Below are positions 1 to 8,389 of a stretch of 59,118 bases of DNA, one piece after another. Made by a program: the position numbers and the translations under genes. The DNA is taken from contig CALWYP010000033.1 in the NCBI GenBank assembly GCA_944385795.1, positions 1 through 59,118 of the forward strand. The letters run 5' to 3'. The notes beneath the pieces were generated by a model. That model was not told the origin of the DNA and did no database searches. It was given only the letters and a program-made list of their open reading frames with translations. Each line of letters starts with the position of its first letter. Positions within the stretch are counted from its first letter, which is position 1. This DNA is from an uncultured Oscillospiraceae bacterium (GTDB taxonomy: Bacteria; Bacillota; Clostridia; Oscillospirales; Oscillospiraceae).

Positions 1-2
1 AC

Positions 3-1112
3 GCCGCGACCACCCGCGTCTGCCCGGAGGCGGCGGACGCCGCGATGAACGCCATGGTGGCCGACTATGGCAACCCCAGCTCCACGCACGCAAAGGGCCG
101 CGCCGCGCTGAAGCTGGTCATGGCCGCGCGCAAGCAGCTCGCCAAAGCGCTCGGCTGCGAGAGCTGGGAGCTGGCCTTCACCTCCTGCGGCTCGGAGAGC
201 GACAACTGGGCGCTCTGGTCCGGCGCTGAGTACGGGAGCCGCAGGGGCGGCCACATCATCAGCTCCACCGTGGAGCACGACGCCGTGCGCAGGGCCCTCG
301 ACGAGCTGGAGCGGCGCGGCTATGAGGTGACCCGCCTCGCCCCGGACAGCTCCGGCTCGGTGACGCCGGAGCAGGCGGCGGGGGCCGTGCGCCCCGACAC
401 GGTGCTCTGCTCGCTGATGCTGGTCAACAACGAGACCGGCGCGGTGACGGACATCAGGGCCGTCTCCAAGGCCGTCAAGGCGGCCAACCCGCAGGTCCTT
501 GTCCACACGGACGCGGTCCAGGGCTTCATGAAGGTCCCCTTCTCGGCCAAGACCCTGGGCGCGGACATGATAAGCGTCTCCGGCCACAAGATACACGCGC
601 CGAAGGGCATAGGCGCGCTGTACATAAAGAACGGCGTGCGCCTGCGCCCGCTTATCACCGGCGGCGCCCAGGAGGACGGGCGCAGGGCCGGCACCGAAAA
701 CGTGCCGTATATCTGCGCCTTCGGCGAGGCGGCGCGCGTGGGCTTCGCCCAGGCCGCCGCGGCCCAGGAGCGTATGCGCGCTCTCCGCGCCCACGCCGTG
801 GAGCGGATCTGCGCGGAAAACCCGGGGGCCGTCATAATCGGAGGCGGCGCGCCGCACATCCTCTCCGTAAGCCTGCCGGGCTACCGCAGCGAGGTGCTTA
901 TGAACTTCCTGGAAGCGCGGGAGATTTACGTCTCGCGCTCTTCGGCCTGCAAGCGCGGCGCGCGCAGCCATGTGCTCGAGGCCATGGGCCTGCCCGCCCG
1001 CGTCATAGACGGCGCCATCCGCGTGGGCCTCTCGCGCTATACCACGGCCGGGGAGATAGACGAGTTCTGCTCCGCCCTCGCGGCCGCGCGGGAGAGCCTC
1101 TCGCACAGGTGA
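3..1112 (+). CDS. Cysteine desulfurase, NifS/IscS family (5' truncated)
   Basis: PLP enzyme that removes sulfur from L-cysteine for Fe-S cluster or thio-cofactor assembly. The frame is open to the left edge: codons from base 3 read AATTRVCPEAA, matching the end of the family's N-terminal DNAATT motif, so only a few residues are missing. The ATG at 45 is internal to the conserved N-terminus and is not the start. The PLP lysine lies in SGHKIHAPKG (codon 588-590). The catalytic cysteine is in SSACKRGARS (codon 948-950), the loop usually reading SSACSSG in IscS, so the loop here is more basic than usual. Family assignment is secure; whether it serves ISC, NifU-type or tRNA thiolation cannot be told without the upstream genes. 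Confidence 0.93.
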   Translation, partial: AATTRVCPEAADAAMNAMVADYGNPSSTHAKGRAALKLVMAARKQLAKALGCESWELAFTSCGSESDNWALWSGAEYGSRRGGHIISSTVEHDAVRRALDELERRGYEVTRLAPDSSGSVTPEQAAGAVRPDTVLCSLMLVNNETGAVTDIRAVSKAVKAANPQVLVHTDAVQGFMKVPFSAKTLGADMISVSGHKIHAPKGIGALYIKNGVRLRPLITGGAQEDGRRAGTENVPYICAFGEAARVGFAQAAAAQERMRALRAHAVERICAENPGAVIIGGGAPHILSVSLPGYRSEVLMNFLEAREIYVSRSSACKRGARSHVLEAMGLPARVIDGAIRVGLSRYTTAGEIDEFCSALAAARESLSHR

Positions 1113-1228
1113 TTATATACGCCGCGGCGCAATGCGTCAAGGCGGGAGTATTATGTAAAGCGATATGGGGGATTTATTCGACGCAGCTCGACATAATACT
1201 GTGTTGAAAACCCTGTTGGAAATGTGCG

Positions 1229-1254
1229 AAACCCCGCCGCGGCGGGGTTTTTGC
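1229..1254 (+). terminator. Rho-independent terminator after the cysteine desulfurase
   Basis: Arms 1229-1238 (AAACCCCGCC) and 1241-1250 (GGCGGGGTTT) pair perfectly and are followed by T residues. It closes the unit that ends at 1112. Confidence 0.8.
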
Positions 1255-1304
1255 TTTACATATAGTTCACAAAGCGGTTACGAATAAAAATCACAGGCGC
1301 ATAA

Positions 1305-1332
1305 TTGACGTAACCTGAGGGCCTCATAAATC
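1305..1332 (+). promoter_or_regulatory. Possible sigma-A promoter for the DacF-type gene
   Basis: TTGACG at 1305-1310 and TAAATC at 1327-1332 with a 16-base spacer, about 45 bases before the start codon. The -10 is a weak match, so this is tentative. Confidence 0.35.
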
Positions 1333-1378
1333 CTCCGCGCGCTGCATAGATTACTGCAAAAAGCCCGGGAGGTGCGCC

Positions 1379-2512
1379 ATGAAGAGGATTTGCGCGGCGC
1401 TCTGCGCGCTGCTTGTATGTGCCGGCGGGCCGGCGCTGGCCGACGAGGCGGTCGAAGTCTCCTCGCCCAGCGCCGTGCTCATGGAGGCGAGGACGGGCGG
1501 CGTGCTTTCGGCTAAGGCGGCGGACGAGCGCCGCGCCCCGGCCTCGGTGACGAAGGTTATGACGCTGCTGCTGGCCGCGGAGGCGGTGGACTCGGGCTCG
1601 CTCGGGCTGGACGAGACGGTCGCGGCCTCGGAGCGCGCCGCCAGCATGGGCGGAAGCCAGGTCTGGCTGGAGGCCGGGGAGGAGATGAGCGTTTCGGAAC
1701 TCATAAAGTGCGTGGCCGTAGCCTCCGCCAACGACTGCGCCGTGGCCCTGGCGGAGCGGATAGCGGGCAGCGAGGCCGCCTTTGTGGAGCAGATGAACGC
1801 GCGCGCGGGGCAGCTCGGGCTGCAAAACACGCATTTCACCAACTGCACCGGGCTCTTCGACGACCCTGAGCACTATACCAGCGCCCTGGACATAGCGGTG
1901 ATGAGCCGGGAGCTGCTGCGCCATGGCTGGATAACGGACTACACGTCCATCTGGACGGACAGCATCAGGGACGGGGAGTTCGGACTTGCGAACACGAATA
2001 AGCTCCTGCGCTCCCTCCCCGGCTGCACGGGGCTGAAGACCGGCTTTACCTCCAGGGCAGGCTACTGCGTGGCGGCGAGCGCGGAGCGGGACGGCACGGA
2101 ATACATAGCGGTGATAATGGGCGCGGAGAGCTCTGAGCGGCGCAACGCGGACGCGGCGGCGCTCATAGAGTACGGCTTCGCCAACTACGCCACTATACCC
2201 GCGCTGGAGTCGGCCCTCCCGCCGGTGCGCGTGGACGCCGGCGAGGCGGAGAGCGTGCAGCCGGAGCTAGGCGGGGACGGCTACGTCCTCGTCAACCGCG
2301 CCGCGGCGGCGAAGGCGGAGCGGAGGCTTGACCTGGCCGCCTGCGTACCCGCGCCGGTGGAGGAGGGGCAGCAGCTCGGCACGCTCACCTTGACGGCGGA
2401 GGGGGAGACCCTGGCCGTCATCCCGCTGCTCGCGTCCTCTGGCGTCGCGCGCCTCGGCCCGGGGGGCGTGCTGCTGGAAATGCTCTCTCTCCTCGCGGCC
2501 TGCGGCGGGTGA
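1379..2512 (+). CDS. Serine-type D-Ala-D-Ala carboxypeptidase (DacF/PBP5-like)
   Basis: Secreted penicillin-binding protein that trims the terminal D-Ala of peptidoglycan stem peptides. A signal peptide (about residues 1-22) ends in GGPALADEA. The three active-site motifs are present: SVTK (S56, K59), SAN (116-118) and KTG (220-222). The C-terminus ends in a hydrophobic stretch, as expected for membrane-associated low-molecular-weight PBPs. At 377 residues it has the usual family length. The start is supported by GGGAGG about 8 bases upstream. It is monocistronic, closed by the hairpin at 2541-2572. In spore formers DacF or DacB paralogues act on the spore cortex, but which role applies here cannot be decided from sequence. 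Confidence 0.9.
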   Translation: MKRICAALCALLVCAGGPALADEAVEVSSPSAVLMEARTGGVLSAKAADERRAPASVTKVMTLLLAAEAVDSGSLGLDETVAASERAASMGGSQVWLEAGEEMSVSELIKCVAVASANDCAVALAERIAGSEAAFVEQMNARAGQLGLQNTHFTNCTGLFDDPEHYTSALDIAVMSRELLRHGWITDYTSIWTDSIRDGEFGLANTNKLLRSLPGCTGLKTGFTSRAGYCVAASAERDGTEYIAVIMGAESSERRNADAAALIEYGFANYATIPALESALPPVRVDAGEAESVQPELGGDGYVLVNRAAAAKAERRLDLAACVPAPVEEGQQLGTLTLTAEGETLAVIPLLASSGVARLGPGGVLLEMLSLLAACGG

Positions 2513-2540
2513 CGCCGCGCGGGCGAGTATTTGGGCGTGA

Positions 2541-2572
2541 AAAATCCCGCCGGAGAAGGCCGGCGGGATTTT
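2541..2572. terminator. Bidirectional terminator between convergent genes
   Basis: Perfect 13-bp stem, AAAATCCCGCCGG (2541-2553) with CCGGCGGGATTTT (2560-2572), loop AGAAGG. A and T tracts on both sides let it serve the carboxypeptidase gene and the leftward gene ending at 2585. Confidence 0.88.
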
Positions 2573-2584
2573 CCGTGGGGGAGG

Positions 2585-3004
2585 TCACTCCGCAACCACA
2601 TATTTCTTTATGTCTTCGCCGAGGGTGTTTATGTCGGCGGTCATGGTGATGGTGAAGCTGATGCCCTCGCTCTCGGCAAAGCTGGCTATCCAGTTGAGGA
2701 ATTCAACGGTTTCCGACTCGGTGTTGGAGTTGAAAAGTTTGTGGAAGTTGTCTATGAATATGTGAGAAATGTCATAGTTGCCCGCGCGAAGGCCGCTTAT
2801 GAAGCCCTTCATGAACTCGAAGGTGCCTATCTGGTAGTCACTGGCGTAGATAAGGCGGGCCTGATAGGGTATGTCGAAAGTGAGGTTCCTGTCCTTCTCT
2901 ATGCAGATGACGTCGCCGCGTTCCTCCTCGACCGCCTTGCTCACGAGCTCGACGAGCTTCTTCGTCTTGCCGGAGCCCTTCAGGCCCACGATAACTTTGA
3001 CCAT
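2585..3004 (-). CDS. Small P-loop NTP-binding protein of unknown role
   Basis: About 139 residues starting MVKVIVGLKGSGKTKK, so the Walker A motif (GLKGSGKT) is at the very N-terminus. HIFIDNFHKLF near residue 85 looks like a Walker B strand. I chose the ATG at 3004 because AGGAG lies about 10 bases upstream; the frame could extend to an ATG at 3067, but that adds a poorly conserved-looking basic segment. No transmembrane segment or DNA-binding motif is seen. It resembles short stand-alone ATPases found in Clostridia without a known function. It is monocistronic and faces the carboxypeptidase gene across a shared terminator. Confidence 0.72.
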   Translation of the reverse strand: MVKVIVGLKGSGKTKKLVELVSKAVEEERGDVICIEKDRNLTFDIPYQARLIYASDYQIGTFEFMKGFISGLRAGNYDISHIFIDNFHKLFNSNTESETVEFLNWIASFAESEGISFTITMTADINTLGEDIKKYVVAE

Positions 3005-3124
3005 AGTAGTCACGCTCCTTCTAATTAGAATACAGCACCCGCTGTTTCGGTAACTACAGCTTACCATTTTTCACGTCGGAGTGCAACAAGTAAAATCGAG
3101 TTTTATAAATTGTTAAAGTTTCCT

Positions 3125-3622
3125 TTACACGGACGCCTGGCTCGCCGCGGCGGCCGTATCGGCGTTGAAGCAGTCTATGGCGAGCATCACGCAAAGGGCG
3201 GTGAGGGCGTCCGCCCCGTCCGCCGCCTCGAGCGTATAGGTGTCGCCCCAGCTGAACCAGCGCATGGAGACGGTGGCCACGGTCTCGCCGCCGCGGGACA
3301 TCTCATATTCGTGGCCGGTGAAGTCGCCGGCTATCTCCCAGTCCCCGCCGGGCGAGACGAGAGTATAGCGCTGCTTGAAGAGGGTAAAATGCGCCTTGAG
3401 CTCGCTCTCCACGCCGAGCGCGTCTATGTCGAAGGTAGGGCGCAGCGAGACTACGCGCTGGTTTATGTGCGCGAGCTCGCCGCCGTCCATATCCCTGACG
3501 GTGAGCTTGTGGCCTATGGAGAAGAATTTGCCCTCCACCTCGTAGACGGGATTGCCCTCGCCGTCCATGACGTTAAAGCTCTCCTTGAGGGAGAAGACCT
3601 TCTGCTTAATAGTAAGGACCAT
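3125..3622 (-). CDS. LURP-one-related (YxjI-type) beta-barrel protein
   Basis: 165 residues built of repeated beta-strand units such as FNVMDGEGNPVYEVEGKFF and HKLTVRDMDGGELAHI, the pattern of the LOR/scramblase-like fold. Bacterial members (YxjI type) have no established biochemical role. The start ATG at 3622 has GGAAG upstream. The gene follows glucose-6-phosphate isomerase in the same direction, about 90 bases away, with a hairpin between them. No signal peptide or membrane helix is visible, so a cytoplasmic or membrane-peripheral location is likely. The family call rests on strand pattern and length. Confidence 0.7.
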   Translation of the reverse strand: MVLTIKQKVFSLKESFNVMDGEGNPVYEVEGKFFSIGHKLTVRDMDGGELAHINQRVVSLRPTFDIDALGVESELKAHFTLFKQRYTLVSPGGDWEIAGDFTGHEYEMSRGGETVATVSMRWFSWGDTYTLEAADGADALTALCVMLAIDCFNADTAAAASQASV

Positions 3623-3644
3623 GGGGACTTCCTTTCTGTAACGG

Positions 3645-3676
3645 CAATCCCCCGAACGGTTGCGCCCGGGGGATTG
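3645..3676. terminator. Hairpin between pgi and the LURP-one gene
   Basis: 10-bp stem CAATCCCCCG (3645-3654) with CGGGGGATTG (3667-3676). It lacks a clear T tract in the direction of transcription, so it may be an attenuator or RNA-stability hairpin rather than a full terminator. Confidence 0.5.
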
Positions 3677-3715
3677 GGTTTGTGTGTTGAATTTGGCTCT
3701 CCGGCCCCGGCCGCG

Positions 3716-4990
3716 TCAGGCGCCGGGCTTCCCGAGCATCTTGAACATGTTCTTCTTGTAGGCCTCGACGCCGGGCTGGTTGAAGGGGTTGACGCCGGAC
3801 ATGTAGGCGCTTATGCCGCAGGCGAGCTCGAAGAAGCAGACCAGCTCGGCAAAGCCTTCCTCGTCGCGCCTGCCGACTCCGACGGAGATGTTGGGCACGC
3901 CGCCCTCTATGTGCGCGGCCTTGACGGCCTCGCGCGCGGTGGCGCACACGGAGTCGAAGCTCCGGCCGGCGAGGTAGTTGAGCTTGTCGGCGTCGCCCAT
4001 GAGGAAGGGCACGGCGGCCTCGGTCAGCGGCCGGTCGAACTTGACGACGGTCTCAAAGAGGGTGCGCGGCCCGTCCTGGACGTACTGGCCCATGGAGTGC
4101 AGGTCCGCGGTGTATTCAAGGCTGGCGGGGAAGATGCCTATGCCGTTCTTGCCCTCGCTCTCGCCGTAGAGCTGCTTCCACCACTCGCCCATGAAACGGA
4201 AGCTCGGCTCGTAGCAGGCGAGCAGCTCTATGCCGTAGCCCTTGGTGTAGAGATGCTGGCGGGCGGCGGCGTACTGCCAGGCGGGGTTGTCGGGCTGCTG
4301 GCGCTCCAGGCGCTTGAAGGTGTCGATGGCGCAGTCGAGCACGGCGGAGACGTCTATGCCCGCGACGGCCATGGGCAGCAGGCCCACGGCGGAGAGGACG
4401 CTGTAGCGCCCGCCGACGTCGTCGGGGACGACGAAGCGCTCCCAGCCCTCCTGCACGGCCAGGTCGTGCAGCACGCCGCGGTTCGCGTCGGTAGTGGCGA
4501 AAATGTGCTTCTTGGCGTTCGCGCCGTACTTCTTGACGAGCAGCTCGCGGAAGACGCGGAAGGAGAGCGCCGGCTCCAGCGTGGTGCCGGATTTGCTTAT
4601 CACGTTGACGTCAAAGTCGCCGTCGCCAATCTGCTCGATGATGCCGTTGAGGTAGTCGCCGCTCAGGCCGTTGCCCGCGAAGTAGACGCGGGGGCTGTCG
4701 CTGCGCTGGATGGGGCGGAGGAGCTCGATGGCCGCCCTCGCGCCGAGATAGCTGCCGCCGATGCCGATTACTACGAGGGCCTTGGAGCGGCCGCGAATCT
4801 TGTTTGCGGCAGCGAGTATGCTCTTGAGCTCGCTGAGCTTGATCTGCTGAGGCAGGCACATCCATCCGGTGAACTCGGCCCCTTCGCCGGTTTTCTCCAG
4901 AAGCGTGCGGTGGGCCTTGGCAGCCGCGCTGAAATCGGGGCCGGAAGCGTCAAAGAAAGACGCGCAGCCCGAGAGGTCGACTTTGATCAT
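3716..4990 (-). CDS. pgi: Glucose-6-phosphate isomerase
   Basis: Interconverts glucose-6-phosphate and fructose-6-phosphate in glycolysis. The 424-residue protein has the SIS-fold signatures VIGIGGSYLGARAA and SKSGTTLEPALSF, and the conserved C-terminal NPFNQPGVEAYKKNMF. The frame stays open to 5095, but the start at 4990 (MIKVDLSG) is preferred because AAGGGGAA lies just upstream and the extension is low-quality sequence with no family match. The length is slightly below the 440-450 residues typical of Bacillota enzymes. It is followed on the same strand by the LURP-one gene. Confidence 0.94.
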   Translation of the reverse strand: MIKVDLSGCASFFDASGPDFSAAAKAHRTLLEKTGEGAEFTGWMCLPQQIKLSELKSILAAANKIRGRSKALVVIGIGGSYLGARAAIELLRPIQRSDSPRVYFAGNGLSGDYLNGIIEQIGDGDFDVNVISKSGTTLEPALSFRVFRELLVKKYGANAKKHIFATTDANRGVLHDLAVQEGWERFVVPDDVGGRYSVLSAVGLLPMAVAGIDVSAVLDCAIDTFKRLERQQPDNPAWQYAAARQHLYTKGYGIELLACYEPSFRFMGEWWKQLYGESEGKNGIGIFPASLEYTADLHSMGQYVQDGPRTLFETVVKFDRPLTEAAVPFLMGDADKLNYLAGRSFDSVCATAREAVKAAHIEGGVPNISVGVGRRDEEGFAELVCFFELACGISAYMSGVNPFNQPGVEAYKKNMFKMLGKPGA

Positions 4991-5133
4991 GTGTTCATTT
5001 CCCCTTACAGGTAAAATCGGCTTATGCCTATTGAAAATTATACTACAATTTTCACAGAATTCAAGATAAATTTGGCAATGGTTTTCTGACATCACGCCAG
5101 CGCGCCGGCCTGGGGCGCGGAGCGATATCGCGC

Positions 5134-5162
5134 TTGAAATGGCGGGGCTCTTGAGGTATAAT
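5134..5162 (+). promoter_or_regulatory. Sigma-A promoter of uvrA
   Basis: TTGAAA (5134-5139), 17-base spacer, TATAAT (5157-5162), about 43 bases before the uvrA start. I see no LexA-type operator overlapping it. Confidence 0.75.
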
Positions 5163-5204
5163 TAACTGATTTACTCCTATTTTAGCAGAGGTAAGCGTCG
5201 TCAC

Positions 5205-8033
5205 ATGAGAGACAGCATTTTTATAAAAGGCGCGAGGGAGAACAACCTCAAGAACATAGACCTGGAGATACCGCGCGATAAGCTCGTCGTGTTCACGGGC
5301 CTCTCCGGCTCCGGCAAGAGCTCGCTCGCCTTCGACACGATATACGCGGAGGGGCAGAGGCGCTATGTGGAGAGCCTTTCCAGCTACGCGCGCATGTTCC
5401 TCGGCCAGATGGACAAGCCCGACGTGGACTATATAGATGGCCTTTCCCCGGCAATAAGCATAGACCAGAAGACCACCAGCCGCAACCCGCGCTCCACCGT
5501 GGGTACGGTGACGGAGGTTTACGACTACCTGCGCCTACTGTGGGCGCGCATAGGCGTCCCGCACTGCCCGAAGTGCGGCAAGGAGATACGCCAGCAGACG
5601 ATAGACCAGATAGTCGACCAGGTGATGGCCTGGCCCGAGGGCACACGCATCCAGATACTCGCGCCCGTGGTGCGCTCGCGCAAGGGCGAGCACGCCAAGG
5701 TCTTCGAGGACGCGAGGAAGTCCGGCTACGTCCGCGTGCGCGTGGACGGCGCCGTGTACGACCTCGGCGAGGAGATAGCCCTCGACAAGAATAAGAAGCA
5801 CAATATCGAGGTCGTGGTCGACCGCCTTGTGGTGAAGCCGGACAGCGCCCGGCGCCTCACGGACAGCGCGGAGACGGCGGCGGGCCTCTCCGGCGGGCTT
5901 GTGCTGGTGAACGACGCCGCCACCGGTGCAGACCAGCTCTTTTCCCAGAACTACGCCTGCGAGGACTGCGGCATCAGCATAGACGAGCTCGCGCCGCGCC
6001 TGTTCTCCTTCAACAGCCCCTACGGCGCCTGCCCGACCTGCTCGGGCCTCGGCACCCAGCTGCGGGCCGACCCGCAGCTCATTGTCGGCAACCCGGAGCT
6101 CAGCATCCTGGAAGGCGGCATCCAGGCCCCCGGCTGGGGCAACGCCAAGGCGGATTCCATAGCGAAGATGTACTATGACGCCCTGGCGAAGAAATACCAC
6201 TTCAAGCTCACGACGCCCATAAAGGACCTGCCCCGCGAGGCCATGGACGCGCTCATGTACGGCACCAACGGCGAGCCGCTGGAGCTCCAGTACGACACGG
6301 CGCGCGGCAAGGGCGTGCTCAGGCAGCCCTTCGAGGGCCTGGTGAACAGCATAGAGCGCCGCTACCGCGACACGCAGAGCCAGAGTATGCGCGAGGAGTA
6401 CGAGCAGTACCTGGGCGAGTACCCCTGCCCGGACTGCGGCGGCAAGAGGCTCAAAAAGGAGGCCCTGGCCGTGACCGTCGGCGGGCTCTCGATAATGGAC
6501 TTCTGCGAGATGCCCGTGACGCGCTCCCTCGCCTTCATCGAGGGGCTGCCGGGAAAGCTCACGCCCCGCGAGCGCATGATAGCGGACATGATTATAAAGG
6601 AAATACGCTCCCGGCTCCATTTCCTTGCGAGCGTGGGATTGCAGTATCTCACCCTCTCGCGCGCGGCGGCCACCCTTTCCGGCGGCGAGAGCCAGCGCAT
6701 ACGCCTCGCCACGCAGATAGGCTCCTCCCTCGTCGGCGTGCTCTACGTCCTCGACGAGCCGAGCATAGGCCTGCACCAGCGCGATAACGGCAAGCTCATA
6801 AATACGCTCAAGGAGCTGCGCGACCTTGGCAACACCCTCATAGTCGTCGAGCACGACGAGGACACCATGCGCGCGGCCGACTGGATAGTGGACATAGGCC
6901 CGGGCGCGGGCGTGCACGGCGGCGAGGTCGTCGCCCAGGGCACGGCGGAGGACATCATGGCCGAGCCGCGCAGCCTCACGGGCCAGTACCTCTCCGGCGC
7001 GCGGTGCATACCCGTCCCCGCGAAGCGCCGTGCGGGAAACGGCAAATTCCTCACGATACGCGACGCCAGGGAGAACAATCTCAAGGGCATAGACGTCCAA
7101 ATACCGCTGGGGATGTTCACCTGCGTCACGGGCGTCTCAGGCTCGGGCAAGTCCAGCCTCGTCAACGAGGTGCTCTACAAGACCCTCGCCGCGGTGAAGA
7201 ACCGCGCGCACATCCGCCCCGGCAGGAGCGGCGGCATAGAGGGGCTCGAGAACGTGGACAAGGTGATATGCATAGACCAGAGCCCGATAGGCCGCACGCC
7301 GCGCTCCAACCCCGCCACCTACACGGGCGTATTCAACGACATACGCGAGCTCTTCGCCAGCACGAACGACGCCAAGATGCGCGGCTACGGGCCCGGCAGG
7401 TTCAGCTTCAACGTAAAGGGCGGGCGCTGCGAGGCCTGCGCCGGCGACGGGCTTATAAAGATAGAGATGCACTTCCTGCCAGACGTCTACGTCCCCTGCG
7501 ACGTGTGCAAGGGCAAGCGCTATAACCGCGAGACGCTGGAGGTCAGGTACAAGGGCAAGAACATCTCCGACGTGCTGGAGATGACGGCCGAGGAGGCGCT
7601 CGAATTCTTCGCCAACATACCCAAGATACGCGACAGGATGCAGACGCTCTGCGACGTCGGCCTGGGCTATGTGAAGCTCGGCCAGTCGAGCACGACCCTC
7701 TCCGGCGGCGAAGCCCAGCGCGTGAAGCTCGCCACAGAGCTCTCCAAGCGCTCCACGGGCCAGACGGTCTACGTCCTGGACGAGCCGACGACGGGGCTGC
7801 ACAGCTACGACGTGCAGAAGCTCGTAAACATACTCGACCGGCTCGCCGACGCGGGCAACACCGTCGTCGTGATCGAGCACAACCTCGACGTCATAAAGGT
7901 CGCCGACCACATCATCGACCTCGGCCCCGAGGGCGGTGACGGCGGCGGGGAGATAGTCTTCGAGGGCACGCCCGAGGGCTGCGCGGCGTGCGAAAGGAGC
8001 GCCACGGGCGAATACCTGAGGAAGCTCCTGTAA
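5205..8033 (+). CDS. uvrA: Excinuclease ABC subunit A
   Basis: DNA-damage-recognition ATPase of nucleotide excision repair. The 942-residue protein has two ABC modules. The first has Walker [10 protein letters not shown] near residue 33 and signature LSGGESQRI near residue 490; the second has GVSGSGKSS near residue 645 and LSGGEAQRV near residue 830. Zinc modules CPKCGK (about 121), CEDCG with CPTC (about 248-280), and CEACAGDG with CDVCKGK (about 745-770) are in their usual places. Full family length, with no break. uvrB and uvrC are not in the window. It stands alone under its own promoter. Confidence 0.97.
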   Translation: MRDSIFIKGARENNLKNIDLEIPRDKLVVFTGLSGSGKSSLAFDTIYAEGQRRYVESLSSYARMFLGQMDKPDVDYIDGLSPAISIDQKTTSRNPRSTVGTVTEVYDYLRLLWARIGVPHCPKCGKEIRQQTIDQIVDQVMAWPEGTRIQILAPVVRSRKGEHAKVFEDARKSGYVRVRVDGAVYDLGEEIALDKNKKHNIEVVVDRLVVKPDSARRLTDSAETAAGLSGGLVLVNDAATGADQLFSQNYACEDCGISIDELAPRLFSFNSPYGACPTCSGLGTQLRADPQLIVGNPELSILEGGIQAPGWGNAKADSIAKMYYDALAKKYHFKLTTPIKDLPREAMDALMYGTNGEPLELQYDTARGKGVLRQPFEGLVNSIERRYRDTQSQSMREEYEQYLGEYPCPDCGGKRLKKEALAVTVGGLSIMDFCEMPVTRSLAFIEGLPGKLTPRERMIADMIIKEIRSRLHFLASVGLQYLTLSRAAATLSGGESQRIRLATQIGSSLVGVLYVLDEPSIGLHQRDNGKLINTLKELRDLGNTLIVVEHDEDTMRAADWIVDIGPGAGVHGGEVVAQGTAEDIMAEPRSLTGQYLSGARCIPVPAKRRAGNGKFLTIRDARENNLKGIDVQIPLGMFTCVTGVSGSGKSSLVNEVLYKTLAAVKNRAHIRPGRSGGIEGLENVDKVICIDQSPIGRTPRSNPATYTGVFNDIRELFASTNDAKMRGYGPGRFSFNVKGGRCEACAGDGLIKIEMHFLPDVYVPCDVCKGKRYNRETLEVRYKGKNISDVLEMTAEEALEFFANIPKIRDRMQTLCDVGLGYVKLGQSSTTLSGGEAQRVKLATELSKRSTGQTVYVLDEPTTGLHSYDVQKLVNILDRLADAGNTVVVIEHNLDVIKVADHIIDLGPEGGDGGGEIVFEGTPEGCAACERSATGEYLRKLL

Positions 8034-8081
8034 GTAAATGCGGACGGGCCCGGCGCATACCATAGGCATGGGGGTGTGCTC

Positions 8082-8387
8082 ATGCTGTGGAACATATTGG
8101 GCGCGGCGGCCTTCGCCCTGGCTGTGCTTATGCTCGTCTGGGCGCTGCGCGGGCTGCTGCTTTTGCCGGTCAGGCCGGGCGCCGGGGCGGAGATAAGCGT
8201 AAGGATTACCGTGCGCGGCGACGGGGCCGCGCTGGAGAACACCGTCGCGGCCCTCGAATGGCTCCGCGGGAACGGGACCCTGCCGTGCAGCATAGAGGCG
8301 GACGTCTCCGCCGCAGGCGGCCAGGCGCGGGAGGAGGCCTTCGCGCTCGAGCGCGCGGGCAGGATAACTGTAGTGAACGAAGGGTAA
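8082..8387 (+). CDS. Small one-helix membrane protein upstream of recD2
   Basis: About 101 residues. An N-terminal hydrophobic helix (LWNILGAAAFALAVLMLVW) is followed by a charged domain ending in RAGRITVVNEG. GGGGG ends 7 bases before the ATG at 8082; an in-frame GTG at 8076 is the alternative start. Its stop lies 2 bases before the recD2 start (TAATAATG), so the two are very probably co-transcribed and translationally coupled. I do not recognise a family. Membrane topology suggests a short N-terminal anchor with a cytoplasmic tail, but this is inference. Confidence 0.62.
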   Translation: MLWNILGAAAFALAVLMLVWALRGLLLLPVRPGAGAEISVRITVRGDGAALENTVAALEWLRGNGTLPCSIEADVSAAGGQAREEAFALERAGRITVVNEG

Positions 8388-8389
8388 TA

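Noticed and set aside
3110..5014. Long rightward open frame of 634 codons opposite pgi and the LURP-one gene
   Set aside because: It is the antisense frame of two clear genes, a common artefact of high GC content; the product has no family motifs.
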